Source of the DNA: Hafnia paralvei ATCC 29927
GTDB lineage: Bacteria; Pseudomonadota; Gammaproteobacteria; Enterobacterales; Enterobacteriaceae
Assembly (NCBI RefSeq): GCF_001655005.1
Contig: NZ_LXET01000029.1
Coordinates: 1-64,000, forward strand
Direction of reading: 5' to 3'
Length of the DNA: 64,000 bases
In this document: piece after piece, positions 26,186 to 35,540 of the stretch
Layout of the letters: every line of letters starts with the position of its first letter
Position numbering within the stretch: the stretch's first letter is position 1
Position numbers and translations under genes: made by a program
Notes under the pieces: model-generated
Told to the model about the DNA's origin: nothing
Seen by the model: only the letters and a program-made list of their open reading frames with translations
Database searches by the model: none

Positions 26186-26356
26186 ATGGCCGTACAACAG
26201 AACAAAAAAACCCGCTCTTGCCGTGGTATGCGTCGTTCACACGATGCGCTGACCACGACTACCGTCTCTGTTGACAAGGTTTCCGGTGAAACTCACCTGC
26301 GTCACCATGTCACTGCGGACGGTTTCTACCGCGGTCGCAAGGTTATCGTTAAGTAA
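26186..26356 (+). CDS. rpmF: Ribosomal protein L32
   Basis: 56 residues, one fewer than E. coli L32 (57). Starts MAVQQNKKTRSCRGMRRSHDAL and ends HHVTADGFYRGRKVIVK, an unmistakable L32. The missing residue lies in the TTTTVSVDK stretch, which in E. coli reads TAVTSLSVDK. A component of the large ribosomal subunit, co-transcribed with yceD and plsX. AAGGAG lies 9 bases before the ATG. Confidence 0.97.
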   Translation: MAVQQNKKTRSCRGMRRSHDALTTTTVSVDKVSGETHLRHHVTADGFYRGRKVIVK

Positions 26357-26383
26357 TACTTTTAGTATTTACAAGGCGATACT

Positions 26384-27418
26384 TTGACTCGTCTAACCCT
26401 AGCGTTAGATGCTATGAGCGGGGATTTTGGTCCTTGCATCACAGTGCCTGCAGCTTTGCAGGCACTGGCCTCTACTTCGTCGCTATACCTTCTGATTGTC
26501 GGACAACCCGACGCCATCGCACCTTATCTTGCTAAAGCCGATCCGTCGCTTCAAGAACGTTTGCGTGTGGTTCCTGCTGAGTCTGTAATTTCCAACGATG
26601 CTAAACCTTCTCACGCGATCCGTACGAGCAAGGGAACATCGATGCGCGTTGCTCTCGACTTAGTGAAGAATGGTGAAGCGCAGGCCGTCGTTAGCGCGGG
26701 AAATACCGGTGCGCTGATGGGGCTGGCAAAAATGATGCTTAAGCCTTTAGACGGTATTGAGCGTCCAGCGTTAATGACGGTTTTGCCTAATCAGCAAAAA
26801 AGTAAAACGGTAGTGCTAGACTTAGGCGCTAACGTTGAAAGTAGCAGCGCCATGTTAGTGCAGTTTGCCGTGATGGGTGCGGTAATGGCCGAAGAACTCG
26901 TTGGCGTAGCAACGCCACGCGTAGCCCTGCTAAATATTGGTGAAGAAGAGTGTAAAGGTTTAGACAATATCCGCGAAGCCGCCGCTGTGCTTAAGAGCAC
27001 GCCAGCGATTAACTATATCGGCTATCTGGAAGGCAATGATTTGCTAACGGGCAAAACAGATGTGTTGGTTTGTGACGGCTTCGTGGGTAATGTTACGTTA
27101 AAGACAATGGAAGGGGTGGTGCGTATGTTCCTGTCCCTTCTTAAATCACCGGGAGAGAAGCGCAGACGCTCCTGGTGGTTAAAGTTATTGGGACGCTGGA
27201 TACAAAAAAGAATCGCTAAGCGTTTCGGTGACTTGAACCCCGACCAGTATAATGGAGCTTGTCTGGTAGGATTGCGTGGCACCGTGATTAAAAGCCACGG
27301 CGCAGCGAACCAAAAAGCGTTCGCTGTTGCTATCGAACAGGCTGTGCAGGCGGTGCAAAGGCAAATTCCTCAGCGAATTGCCCTGCGCCTTGAGGCGATA
27401 TTACCCAAGAGTGATTGA
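26384..27418 (+). CDS. plsX: PlsX: phosphate acyltransferase
   Basis: 344 residues with a TTG start at the same place E. coli uses TTG (protein MTRLTLALDAMSGDFGP). PlsX converts acyl-ACP to acyl-phosphate for phospholipid synthesis at the membrane. Conserved motifs are AVVSAGNTGALMGLAK, VVLDLGANVE, ALLNIGEEECKGLD and FVGNVTLKTMEG. The usual MGGD reads MSGD, and the C-terminus is about 12 residues shorter than in E. coli. fabH begins 6 bases later. Confidence 0.96.
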   Translation: MTRLTLALDAMSGDFGPCITVPAALQALASTSSLYLLIVGQPDAIAPYLAKADPSLQERLRVVPAESVISNDAKPSHAIRTSKGTSMRVALDLVKNGEAQAVVSAGNTGALMGLAKMMLKPLDGIERPALMTVLPNQQKSKTVVLDLGANVESSSAMLVQFAVMGAVMAEELVGVATPRVALLNIGEEECKGLDNIREAAAVLKSTPAINYIGYLEGNDLLTGKTDVLVCDGFVGNVTLKTMEGVVRMFLSLLKSPGEKRRRSWWLKLLGRWIQKRIAKRFGDLNPDQYNGACLVGLRGTVIKSHGAANQKAFAVAIEQAVQAVQRQIPQRIALRLEAILPKSD

Positions 27419-27424
27419 TCGTAC

Positions 27425-28375
27425 ATGTATACAAGAATTCTCGGTACGGGGAGCTATCTGCCCGTACAAGTGCGTACCAACGCTGATTTAGAACGTATGG
27501 TTGAAACGTCTGATGAGTGGATTGTTTCCCGTACAGGTATCCGCGAACGCCGCATTGCAGCGCCGGATGAAAACGTGTCAACCATGGCATTTGAAGCGGC
27601 TAAGCATGCGCTTGAGATGTCTGGGCTTGATAAAGATGAGATTGGCCTGATTGTTGTTGCGACAACATCTGCGACTCACGCGTTTCCAAGCGCCGCTTGC
27701 CAAGTTCAAAATATGCTGGGGATCAAAGGTTGCGCGGCGTTTGATGTTGCTGCCGCTTGTGCTGGCTTCACCTATGCGCTGAGCATTGCCGATCAATATG
27801 TCAAAAACGGTGCGGTAAAACATGCGTTGGTGATTGGCTCTGATACTTTGAGCCGCACATTGGATCCTCAAGATCGCGGCACGGTGATCTTATTCGGTGA
27901 TGGGGCGGGAGCTGTGGTGCTGGGCGCTTCTGACGAGGCGGGTATTTTGTCTACGCACATTCACGCTGATGGTCGTTATGGCGAATTGCTGACGTTACCA
28001 AATCGCCAGCGTTATACCGACGATCAAGCATACCTGACGATGGCAGGTAACGAAGTGTTTAAAGTTGCTGTGACAGAACTCGCCCACATTGTTGACGAGT
28101 CTCTTGCTGCGAATAACCTTGAACGCAGTGACTTGGATTGGCTAGTTCCGCATCAGGCAAATCTGCGCATTATCAGCGCGACGGCGAAAAAGCTGGGTAT
28201 GACGCTGGATAATGTGGTGGTAACACTGGATCGTCACGGTAATACTTCTGCCGCATCGGTGCCTTGTGCACTAGATGAAGCGGTGCGTGATGGTCGTATC
28301 CAGCGTGGTCAACTGATTCTGCTCGAAGCCTTTGGTGGCGGTTTCACCTGGGGTTCTGCTTTAGTTCGCTTTTAA
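27425..28375 (+). CDS. fabH: FabH: beta-ketoacyl-ACP synthase III
   Basis: 316 residues, against 317 in E. coli. Starts fatty acid synthesis by condensing acetyl-CoA with malonyl-ACP. The active-site cysteine is in FDVAAACAGFTYAL (112), histidine in VPHQANLRI (about 243) and asparagine in DRHGNTSAASVP (about 273). No strong Shine-Dalgarno is visible; coupling to plsX, whose stop is 6 bases upstream, is likely. Confidence 0.97.
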   Translation: MYTRILGTGSYLPVQVRTNADLERMVETSDEWIVSRTGIRERRIAAPDENVSTMAFEAAKHALEMSGLDKDEIGLIVVATTSATHAFPSAACQVQNMLGIKGCAAFDVAAACAGFTYALSIADQYVKNGAVKHALVIGSDTLSRTLDPQDRGTVILFGDGAGAVVLGASDEAGILSTHIHADGRYGELLTLPNRQRYTDDQAYLTMAGNEVFKVAVTELAHIVDESLAANNLERSDLDWLVPHQANLRIISATAKKLGMTLDNVVVTLDRHGNTSAASVPCALDEAVRDGRIQRGQLILLEAFGGGFTWGSALVRF

Positions 28376-28479
28376 TTGTTAAGCTTTTTCTAATAATGTG
28401 TGGGATGAAGTTATCCTAAGTGACAGGGTAACTTTGTTCTATCGTGCTGAATTAGAAATAGAATATCAGGAATATAAAA

Positions 28480-29409
28480 ATGTCTAAATTCGCAATGGTA
28501 TTTCCGGGGCAGGGCTCGCAGACTGTCGGCATGCTGGCCGATCTCGCGACTCAATTTCCGATTGTAGAGCAGACTTTTGCTGAAGCCTCTGATGCTTTGG
28601 GTTACGACCTGTGGAAACTGGTTCAGGAAGGTCCAGCCGAAGAGTTGAATAAAACTTGGCAGACTCAGCCAGCGCTGTTGGCGGCGTCTGTCGCTATTTA
28701 TCGTGTATGGCAGCAGCAGAATGGTGCACAGCCTGCGATGATGGCGGGTCACAGCTTGGGCGAGTATTCCGCGCTGGTTTGTGCCGGTGTGCTGGATTTC
28801 AAACAGGCGATCCGTCTGGTTGAGCTGCGCGGCAAGCTGATGCAGGAAGCCGTTCCAGCAGGAACAGGTGCGATGTCTGCCATTATCGGTCTGGATAATG
28901 ACGCTATTGCTAAAGCGTGTGAAGAATCTGCGCAAGGGGAAGTTGTTTCTCCTGTAAACTTTAACTCGCCAGGTCAGGTTGTTATTGCTGGTAACAAAGA
29001 TGCCGTTGAACGTGCCGGTGCTGCATGCAAAGCTGCCGGGGCAAAACGTGCGTTGCCGTTGCCTGTCAGCGTGCCATCGCATTGCGCGCTAATGAAGCCA
29101 GCGGCTGAGAAATTGGCCGTTGCGCTGCAAGAAGTGACATTCAATGCTCCGAAGTTTGCAGTAATCAATAACGTCGATGTGAAAACCGAAACCTCTCCAG
29201 AGGCGATTCGCGATGCACTTGTTCGCCAATTGTATAGCCCAGTTCGCTGGAGCGAGTCGGTAGAATTTATGGCAGGTGAGGGCGTTGAGCATCTGCTGGA
29301 GGTTGGACCGGGCAAAGTTCTGACTGGCCTGACCAAGCGTATTGTAGACACTATGACTGCAGCAGCGATTAACGATGCCGCATCAGTGTCCGCAGCGCTT
29401 GCACAATAA
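28480..29409 (+). CDS. fabD: FabD: malonyl-CoA:ACP transacylase
   Basis: 309 residues, the same as E. coli. Loads malonate onto ACP. The N-terminal motif is FPGQGSQTVGM, the catalytic serine is in GHSLGEYSAL (92), the malonate-binding arginine lies in LRGKLMQ and histidine in VPSHCALM (201). A 104-base gap after fabH contains AGGAA before the ATG. fabG follows after 13 bases. Confidence 0.97.
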   Translation: MSKFAMVFPGQGSQTVGMLADLATQFPIVEQTFAEASDALGYDLWKLVQEGPAEELNKTWQTQPALLAASVAIYRVWQQQNGAQPAMMAGHSLGEYSALVCAGVLDFKQAIRLVELRGKLMQEAVPAGTGAMSAIIGLDNDAIAKACEESAQGEVVSPVNFNSPGQVVIAGNKDAVERAGAACKAAGAKRALPLPVSVPSHCALMKPAAEKLAVALQEVTFNAPKFAVINNVDVKTETSPEAIRDALVRQLYSPVRWSESVEFMAGEGVEHLLEVGPGKVLTGLTKRIVDTMTAAAINDAASVSAALAQ

Positions 29410-29422
29410 GAAGAGGAAAATG

Positions 29423-30157
29423 ATGAGCTTCGAAGGAAAAATTGCACTGGTCACCGGCGCTAGCCGTGGTATTGGCCGCGCTATTGCTGAAAGTTTAGTG
29501 GCCCGTGGCGCACGCGTTATTGGCACAGCAACAAGCGATAAGGGTGCTGCAGATATTAGCGCTTACCTTGGTGAAAACGGCAAAGGCTATAACCTAAACG
29601 TCGTCGATCAGGCTTCTATTGATGCAGTTTTAAGCGCTATCCGTGCTGAATTTGGTGAAATTGACATTTTAGTCAATAATGCCGGTATTACTCGTGATAA
29701 CCTGTTGATGCGTATGAAAGACGACGAATGGCAGGATATTTTAGATACAAATCTGACCTCCGTATTCCGTCTGTCAAAAGCGGTTTTACGAGCTATGATG
29801 AAAAAACGCTGTGGCCGCATTATCACCATTGGCTCTGTTGTTGGTACAATGGGTAATGCAGGACAAGCAAACTACGCGGCCGCTAAAGCAGGATTGATTG
29901 GCTTTAGTAAGTCTCTAGCACGAGAAGTTGCTTCTCGTGGCATTACCGTTAACGTCGTGGCACCCGGTTTTATTGAAACTGATATGACTCGTGCGTTAAC
30001 GGATGAACAGCGTGCCGGTATTCTTTCGCAGGTCCCGGCTAACCGCTTGGGTGATGCAAAAGAAATCGCGAATGCTGTTGCTTTTTTAGCTTCAGATGAA
30101 GCTGGCTATATCACCGGTGAGACCTTACATGTCAATGGCGGCATGTATATGATCTAA
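29423..30157 (+). CDS. fabG: FabG: 3-oxoacyl-ACP reductase
   Basis: 244 residues, exactly the E. coli length. NADPH-dependent short-chain dehydrogenase reducing 3-ketoacyl-ACP. Cofactor motif TGASRGIGRAIAE; NNAG motif at 86-89; catalytic Ser in IGSVVGTMG and YAAAK. ATG 29423 is chosen over ATG 29420 and an upstream frame start at 29375, because GAGG at 29413-29416 is best spaced for it and MSFEGKIAL aligns with the family. Confidence 0.97.
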   Translation: MSFEGKIALVTGASRGIGRAIAESLVARGARVIGTATSDKGAADISAYLGENGKGYNLNVVDQASIDAVLSAIRAEFGEIDILVNNAGITRDNLLMRMKDDEWQDILDTNLTSVFRLSKAVLRAMMKKRCGRIITIGSVVGTMGNAGQANYAAAKAGLIGFSKSLAREVASRGITVNVVAPGFIETDMTRALTDEQRAGILSQVPANRLGDAKEIANAVAFLASDEAGYITGETLHVNGGMYMI

Positions 30158-30311
30158 AAATCACGAAAAAAATTTGCGTTTTTTGAGGGAATGACCGCAA
30201 AATAGCGCAAAATCGTGGTTTGACCAGCCGGGATTTAGTTGCATCTTTTTCAACTTTCAATACACTACGAAAACCATCGCGAAAGCGAGTTTTGATAGGA
30301 AATTTAAGAGT

Positions 30312-30548
30312 ATGAGCACTATCGAAGAACGCGTTAAGAAAATCATTATCGAACAGCTGGGTGTTAAAGAAGACGAAGTCGTGAATGCTGCTTCCTTCGT
30401 TGACGATCTGGGTGCTGATTCTCTTGACACCGTTGAACTGGTTATGGCTCTGGAAGAAGAGTTTGATACTGAGATTCCGGACGAAGAAGCAGAAAAGATC
30501 ACTACTGTTCAAGCAGCAATCGACTACATCGAATCTGCGAACAAGTAA
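30312..30548 (+). CDS. acpP: Acyl carrier protein AcpP
   Basis: 78 residues including the initiator methionine, identical in length to E. coli. The phosphopantetheine serine is in GADSLDTVELVMALEEEFD (serine 36 of the mature protein). Strongly acidic, as expected. The 154-base gap after fabG probably contains its own promoter, consistent with high expression. A strong terminator follows. Confidence 0.98.
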   Translation: MSTIEERVKKIIIEQLGVKEDEVVNAASFVDDLGADSLDTVELVMALEEEFDTEIPDEEAEKITTVQAAIDYIESANK

Positions 30549-30560
30549 TCGAACACATCT

Positions 30561-30589
30561 AGGCGGTCATTCGACCGCCTACGTTTTTT
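30561..30589 (+). terminator. acpP terminator
   Basis: AGGCGGTC (30561-30568), loop ATTC, GACCGCCT (30573-30580), ACG then TTTTTT. It lies between acpP and fabF and probably sets their expression ratio. Confidence 0.88.
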
Positions 30590-30637
30590 CCTGCTCTCAT
30601 AGAGTTTCAAATTAAATTCCCTCCCTGGAGGACAAAC

Positions 30638-31879
30638 GTGTCTAAGCGTCGAGTTGTTGTGACCGGACTGGGCATGTTGTCTCCTGTCGGCAATACTGTA
30701 GATTCCACTTGGGATGCTATCGTGGCCGGGCAGAGTGGCATCAGCCTAATCGACCATTTCGATACTAGCGCCTATGCAACGCGTTTTGCTGGCTTAGTAA
30801 AGGATTTTAATAGTGAAGACTATATCTCGCGTAAAGATGCACGCAAGATGGACGCCTTCATTCAGTACGGGATCGCTGCCGGTATTCAGGCATTTAAAGA
30901 TTCTGGGATTGAAGTTACAGAAGAAAATGCTCCACGTATTGGTGCCGCTATCGGTTCTGGTATTGGCGGGCTTGGCCTGATTGAAGAAAACCATGGTGCG
31001 CTTGTTAAAGGCGGACCACGTAAAATCAGCCCATTCTTCGTGCCTTCAACCATCGTGAATATGGTGGCAGGTCATTTGACCATCATGTTAGGTCTACGTG
31101 GCCCGAGCATTTCCATTGCAACGGCGTGTACTTCTGGTGTGCACAACATCGGACATGCAGCACGTATGATCGCGTACAACGACGCAGACGTCATGCTGGC
31201 AGGTGGTGCAGAGAAAGCGAGCACGCCTCTGGGTGTTGGTGGCTTTGGTGCCGCACGCGCACTGTCAACGCGTAACGATAACCCGCAAGCGGCAAGCCGC
31301 CCATGGGATAAAGATCGTGACGGTTTCGTTCTCGGTGATGGCGCTGGTATTCTGGTTCTTGAAGAATACGAACATGCGAAAGCGCGTGGTGCAAAAATTT
31401 ATGCTGAAATCGTAGGTTTCGGTATGAGTAGCGATGCTTACCACATGACTTCTCCACCGGAAAACGGTGAAGGTGCAGCACTGGCGATGGTGAATGCTTT
31501 GCGTGATGCGGGCTTGAATGCATCTCAGGTTGGCTACATCAACGCTCACGGAACTTCTACTCCGGCGGGCGATAAAGCAGAAGCTCAGGCTGTGAAAAGC
31601 GTATACGGGGCAGATGCCGGTAAAGTCATGGTGAGTTCTACCAAATCGATGACAGGTCACCTCTTAGGTGCCGCTGGTGCGGTTGAATCCATCTTTACCA
31701 TTCTGACACTGCGTGACCAAATCGTTGCGCCAACCATTAATCTGGATAATCCAGATGAAGGTTGCGACCTTGACTTTGTACCTGGTGCAGCTCGTCAGGT
31801 GAAGGGTCTGGAATATGCGCTGTGTAACTCCTTCGGCTTTGGTGGCACTAACGGTTCTGTGATTTTTCGCAAAATCTAA
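30638..31879 (+). CDS. fabF: FabF: beta-ketoacyl-ACP synthase II
   Basis: 413 residues with a GTG start (gene product MSKRRVVVTGLGMLSP). Elongates acyl-ACP, including the temperature-dependent 16:1 to 18:1 step. Catalytic cysteine in TACTSGVHNIG (about 163), histidines in NAHGTSTPAGD (about 303) and TKSMTGHLLGAAG (about 340). TGGAGGA lies 8 bases before the start. Terminator downstream. Confidence 0.97.
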   Translation: MSKRRVVVTGLGMLSPVGNTVDSTWDAIVAGQSGISLIDHFDTSAYATRFAGLVKDFNSEDYISRKDARKMDAFIQYGIAAGIQAFKDSGIEVTEENAPRIGAAIGSGIGGLGLIEENHGALVKGGPRKISPFFVPSTIVNMVAGHLTIMLGLRGPSISIATACTSGVHNIGHAARMIAYNDADVMLAGGAEKASTPLGVGGFGAARALSTRNDNPQAASRPWDKDRDGFVLGDGAGILVLEEYEHAKARGAKIYAEIVGFGMSSDAYHMTSPPENGEGAALAMVNALRDAGLNASQVGYINAHGTSTPAGDKAEAQAVKSVYGADAGKVMVSSTKSMTGHLLGAAGAVESIFTILTLRDQIVAPTINLDNPDEGCDLDFVPGAARQVKGLEYALCNSFGFGGTNGSVIFRKI

Positions 31880-31916
31880 GCTACGTTAGCGGGTAGCGTT
31901 ATTATCTGCATAAATC

Positions 31917-31945
31917 GAATGGCCCTTATGGGGCCATTTTTTTTA
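31917..31945 (+). terminator. fabF terminator
   Basis: AATGGCCC and GGGCCATT flank a TTATG loop at about 31918-31938, followed by a run of seven or more T. Confidence 0.9.
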
Positions 31946-32020
31946 CCTGCGTAATTTGAAACGCTAAAATATGAAAATCACACTGAGATAGCGTGTCTTG
32001 GGCCGCGTCGGGAGTTTGTT

Positions 32021-32833
32021 ATGTTTTGGCTTAATGGGAAACCTGCAGAGACGATACCGCTCGACGATCGGGGGTTGCACTACGGTGATGGCTGTTTTAC
32101 CACCGCACGCTGCGTGCAGGGAAAAATCGATCATCTAGAAGCACATTTAAATCGAATGCAGACGGCCTGTGAACAGTTGCTGATCGGCAATGTGAACTGG
32201 ACTGTGTGGCGAGATGAGTTTCTTTTTGTTGCACGATCTGCTGGGGATGGCTTTGTTAAAGCTATCATTACTCGCGGGAGTGGAGGCCGCGGTTATTCTA
32301 TTGCGGGAGCCGATCAGCCAAGACGCATTTTCACTAACGGCCCGTTGCCGCCGCAATATTCCCAATGGCAGCAGAATGGTATCTCACTCGCGATTAGCCC
32401 AATCCGTCTAGGCATCAACACTACCTTAGCCGGCATAAAACATCTTAATCGTTTGGAGCAGGTACTGATTAAGGCAAGTCTTGAGCAGACAGACGCGCAT
32501 GAGGCTTTGGTGCTTGACACCAAGGATAGGCTAGTGGAATGCTGTGCGGCTAATTTGTTTTGGCGTAAAGGAAAGCAGGTTTACACTCCGTCTCTTGAGT
32601 ACGCTGGGGTAAACGGTTTGATGCGCCAACGGATTATGGCCTTGCTAGCAGACAGCGTGTACGAATTAGCCGTGGTTTCCGAACCTATGCAGACATTGCA
32701 GGATGCGGATGAAGTTTTTGTATGTAACTCTTTAATGCCGTTACTGCCAGTAAATGAAGTGGGGGAGTATCACTTCCATTCTCGGCAGTTGGCGAACTAT
32801 TTATTACCAGGGTGTCTTAGCCCCGTGGCGTGA
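32021..32833 (+). CDS. pabC: PabC: aminodeoxychorismate lyase
   Basis: 270 residues, against 269 in E. coli. PLP enzyme of fold type IV that forms p-aminobenzoate for folate. Family segments are GDGCFTTARCVQGKI, RGSGGRGYS, the PLP lysine in LAGIKHLNRLEQVL (about 140) and CCAANLFWRKG. GGGAG lies about 6 bases before the ATG. mltG follows 18 bases later, as in E. coli. Confidence 0.95.
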   Translation: MFWLNGKPAETIPLDDRGLHYGDGCFTTARCVQGKIDHLEAHLNRMQTACEQLLIGNVNWTVWRDEFLFVARSAGDGFVKAIITRGSGGRGYSIAGADQPRRIFTNGPLPPQYSQWQQNGISLAISPIRLGINTTLAGIKHLNRLEQVLIKASLEQTDAHEALVLDTKDRLVECCAANLFWRKGKQVYTPSLEYAGVNGLMRQRIMALLADSVYELAVVSEPMQTLQDADEVFVCNSLMPLLPVNEVGEYHFHSRQLANYLLPGCLSPVA

Positions 32834-32851
32834 GTAAAGATTGGCGGTTGA

Positions 32852-33877
32852 ATGAAGAAAAAACTGTTTGGACTCCTTGTTGTCTGCATGCTGATTCTGC
32901 TGGCGACCCTGTTTTGGGGCTATTATCAGGTGCAGAAGTTTGCCCGAACGCCTTTGGCGATCTCTCAGGAAACACTCTTTAAACTTCCGGCTGGAACTGG
33001 CCGCGTTGCGCTTGAAGGGTTATTGGTGAGAGATAAACTGATGACTCATTCTTATTACTTCCCATGGTTATTACAAATAGAACCAGAGCTCGCTAATTTT
33101 AAAGCGGGCACGTATCGCATTACGCCGGGGATGACCGTACGTCAGTTTCTTGAGTTGCTGAAAAGTGGCAAAGAAGCGCAGTTTACGGTGCGCTTTATCG
33201 AAGGGACGCGTTTACAGGATTGGATGCAGGTACTAGCTGCATCGCCTAGTTTGAAGCAAAACGTAGCCAATAAAAGCGAGGCTGAAATTGCTAAAATGCT
33301 TGGCTTACCCGAAGGGCGATCCCTTGAAGGCTGGCTGTATCCTGATACCTATCATTACACTGCAGGTAACAGTGATGAGATGTTGCTTAAGCGCGCCTAT
33401 AGCCGCATGAACAAAGAAGTTGATGAAATATGGCAGGGACGTGAGAAAAATCTGCCGTATAAAACGCCGGAAGAATTAGTCACTATGGCGTCAATTATCG
33501 AAAAAGAGACGGGTGTGGGTGAGGAGCGAGGTAAAGTTGCTTCGGTATTTATCAATCGTCTGCGTATTGGGATGCGTCTGCAAACCGACCCTACCGTCAT
33601 TTATGGCCTAGGCAACGCTTACAACGGCAACTTGACGCGGCGCGACTTACTGCAGCCAACCGCATACAATACCTACGTTATATCAGGATTGCCGCCAACG
33701 CCGATTGCTATGCCAAGCCGAGCCTCTTTAGAGGCGGCGGCGCATCCAGATAAAACATCTTATTTATATTTTGTCGCTGATGGTAAAGGTGGGCACGTAT
33801 TTACCACCAACTTACAGAGTCATAATCAAGCCGTGCGGGATTATTTGCAGGTGCTAAGGGAAAAGAATGGAAAGTAA
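32852..33877 (+). CDS. mltG: MltG: endolytic peptidoglycan transglycosylase (YceG)
   Basis: 341 residues, one N-terminal membrane helix (LFGLLVVCMLILLATLFWGYY) and a periplasmic YceG domain. It cuts nascent glycan strands and is proposed to set strand length. The catalytic glutamate is in MASIIEKETGVGEERGKVASVF (about 218), and LQTDPTVIYG and PTPIAMPSRASLEAA are conserved. Its 3' end overlaps the tmk start by 11 bases. Confidence 0.95.
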   Translation: MKKKLFGLLVVCMLILLATLFWGYYQVQKFARTPLAISQETLFKLPAGTGRVALEGLLVRDKLMTHSYYFPWLLQIEPELANFKAGTYRITPGMTVRQFLELLKSGKEAQFTVRFIEGTRLQDWMQVLAASPSLKQNVANKSEAEIAKMLGLPEGRSLEGWLYPDTYHYTAGNSDEMLLKRAYSRMNKEVDEIWQGREKNLPYKTPEELVTMASIIEKETGVGEERGKVASVFINRLRIGMRLQTDPTVIYGLGNAYNGNLTRRDLLQPTAYNTYVISGLPPTPIAMPSRASLEAAAHPDKTSYLYFVADGKGGHVFTTNLQSHNQAVRDYLQVLREKNGK

Positions 33878-34508
33878 GTTCATCGTGATAGAAGGCCTTG
33901 AAGGGGCAGGGAAGACGACAGCGCGTGATACCGTGGTTGATGTATTACGTCAGCAGGGGATTCAGGATATCGTTTTCACACGTGAGCCCGGCGGTACACC
34001 ATTGGCAGAGAAACTACGCGATCTCGTCAAACAGGGCGTCGAGAACGAAAAACTTACCGACAAAGCAGAAGTGTTGATGCTTTACGCCGCGCGGGTACAG
34101 CTGGTTGATAACGTGATTAAACCTGCGCTGGCTCGTGGGGCGTGGGTGGTCGGCGATCGTCACGATCTCTCTTCACAGGCGTATCAAGGCGGTGGACGTG
34201 GTATTGATTCTCGGTTGATGCAGTCGCTGCGCGATACTGTCTTGGGTGATTTCAAACCGGACTTAACGCTCTATCTGGATTTACCGCCGGCGATAGGTCT
34301 AGAGCGTGCGCGTAGTCGAGGTGCTTTAGACCGTATTGAAAAGGAATCTTTGGCGTTTTTTGAGCGTACTCGCACACGTTATCTGGAATTAGCGGCGCAG
34401 GACGCAAGCATTATCACCGTTGATGCATCACAAACGCTTCCTGAAGTAACCGCAGCGATTCGCTTAGCGCTTGAAGCTTGGTTCAAACAGCAGGAGCATG
34501 GCGAGTGA
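33867..34508 (+). CDS. tmk: Thymidylate kinase
   Basis: 213 residues, as in E. coli. Phosphorylates dTMP to dTDP. The P-loop EGLEGAGKTT (8-17), the DR motif in VVGDRHDLSSQAYQGGGRG and the lid region RARSRGALDRIE identify it. It starts inside the end of mltG and its stop overlaps the holB GTG (TGA at 34506-34508), so the three genes are coupled. Confidence 0.96.
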   Translation: MESKFIVIEGLEGAGKTTARDTVVDVLRQQGIQDIVFTREPGGTPLAEKLRDLVKQGVENEKLTDKAEVLMLYAARVQLVDNVIKPALARGAWVVGDRHDLSSQAYQGGGRGIDSRLMQSLRDTVLGDFKPDLTLYLDLPPAIGLERARSRGALDRIEKESLAFFERTRTRYLELAAQDASIITVDASQTLPEVTAAIRLALEAWFKQQEHGE

Positions 34509-35491
34509 ACTGGTATCCGTGGCTGAGTGCACCTTATCGCCAACTGGTAGGGCAACATCAGGCTGGACGAGGGCATCATGCTTTGCTGGTTCATGCGATT
34601 GCAGGATGTGGCGATGATTCGTTGATGTATGCTCTTGGGCGCTGGCTGATGTGTCAAAGGCCAAACGGCGATAAAAGCTGTGGCGAGTGCCATAGCTGCC
34701 GTTTGATGCTGGCCGGCAATCATCCCGATTGGTATCACTTACAGCCAGAAAAAGGGAAATCTAGCCTCGGGATCGAACCCGTACGCCAGATTATCGAGCA
34801 ACTCTATGCGCATGCTCAGCAAGGGGGCGCAAAAGTCGTTCTCTTGCCATTGGCTGAAACCTTGACAGAAGCGGCGGCCAATGCGCTTTTGAAAACGCTT
34901 GAGGAGCCACCCGAGAAAACCTATTTTCTCTTAGGTACTCGCGAACCGGCAAACTTACTGGCTACCTTGCGTAGCCGCTGCTTCTATCTCCACCTTCCTG
35001 TTCCTGACGAAGCGCTAAGCCTACGTTGGTTGCACACACAGCAGCCAGGTGACGAAACGGCGATGCGTACGGCATTACGCCTGAATGGAGGCGCCCCAGT
35101 TGCTGCGTTAGCACTGCTTGAGCCAACTATCTGGAAACAACGCCTTCAACTATGTCAGGGATTGCAGCAGGCCATTCCTCAGCGTCAGTGGATGCAGTTA
35201 TTGCCGCTGCTGAATCATGAAAACGTTGATCATCGTCTTACATGGTTATGTGCATTGTTACTGGATGCAATAAAACTTCAGCAGGGTGTCACTACGGCGC
35301 TCATGAATTTGGATCAGCAGCCGCTGGTACATCAGTTAGCATCAACTCAGGCAACCCTAGTGCTGCAACAGCAGCTAGAGCAATGGATTTTCTGCCGTCA
35401 TCAGCTTCTCACCACCGTTGGGCTGAATCGTGAGCTTATGCTCACGCGTCAGCTGTGCTTGTGGAGCGAGTCTTTCCCTCCTGCCGTGTAG
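34505..35491 (+). CDS. holB: HolB: DNA polymerase III delta prime subunit
   Basis: 328 residues from a GTG start (product MNWYPWLSAPYRQLV), against 334 in E. coli MRWYPWL. Stator of the clamp loader. Zinc-module cysteines are in KSCGECHSCRLMLAG (about 50-62). Clamp-loader segments include AAANALLKTLEEPPEKTYFLL and ATLRSRC (SRC motif). The E. coli delta prime nucleotide site is degenerate, and no clear P-loop is seen here either. An in-frame TTG at 34478 is rejected because the GTG overlaps the tmk stop and matches the family start. Confidence 0.95.
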   Translation: MNWYPWLSAPYRQLVGQHQAGRGHHALLVHAIAGCGDDSLMYALGRWLMCQRPNGDKSCGECHSCRLMLAGNHPDWYHLQPEKGKSSLGIEPVRQIIEQLYAHAQQGGAKVVLLPLAETLTEAAANALLKTLEEPPEKTYFLLGTREPANLLATLRSRCFYLHLPVPDEALSLRWLHTQQPGDETAMRTALRLNGGAPVAALALLEPTIWKQRLQLCQGLQQAIPQRQWMQLLPLLNHENVDHRLTWLCALLLDAIKLQQGVTTALMNLDQQPLVHQLASTQATLVLQQQLEQWIFCRHQLLTTVGLNRELMLTRQLCLWSESFPPAV

Positions 35492-35540
35492 TAACGTCGT
35501 TGACGGCTGCACGGCTAGCTATTTTATCAGGTTATAAATT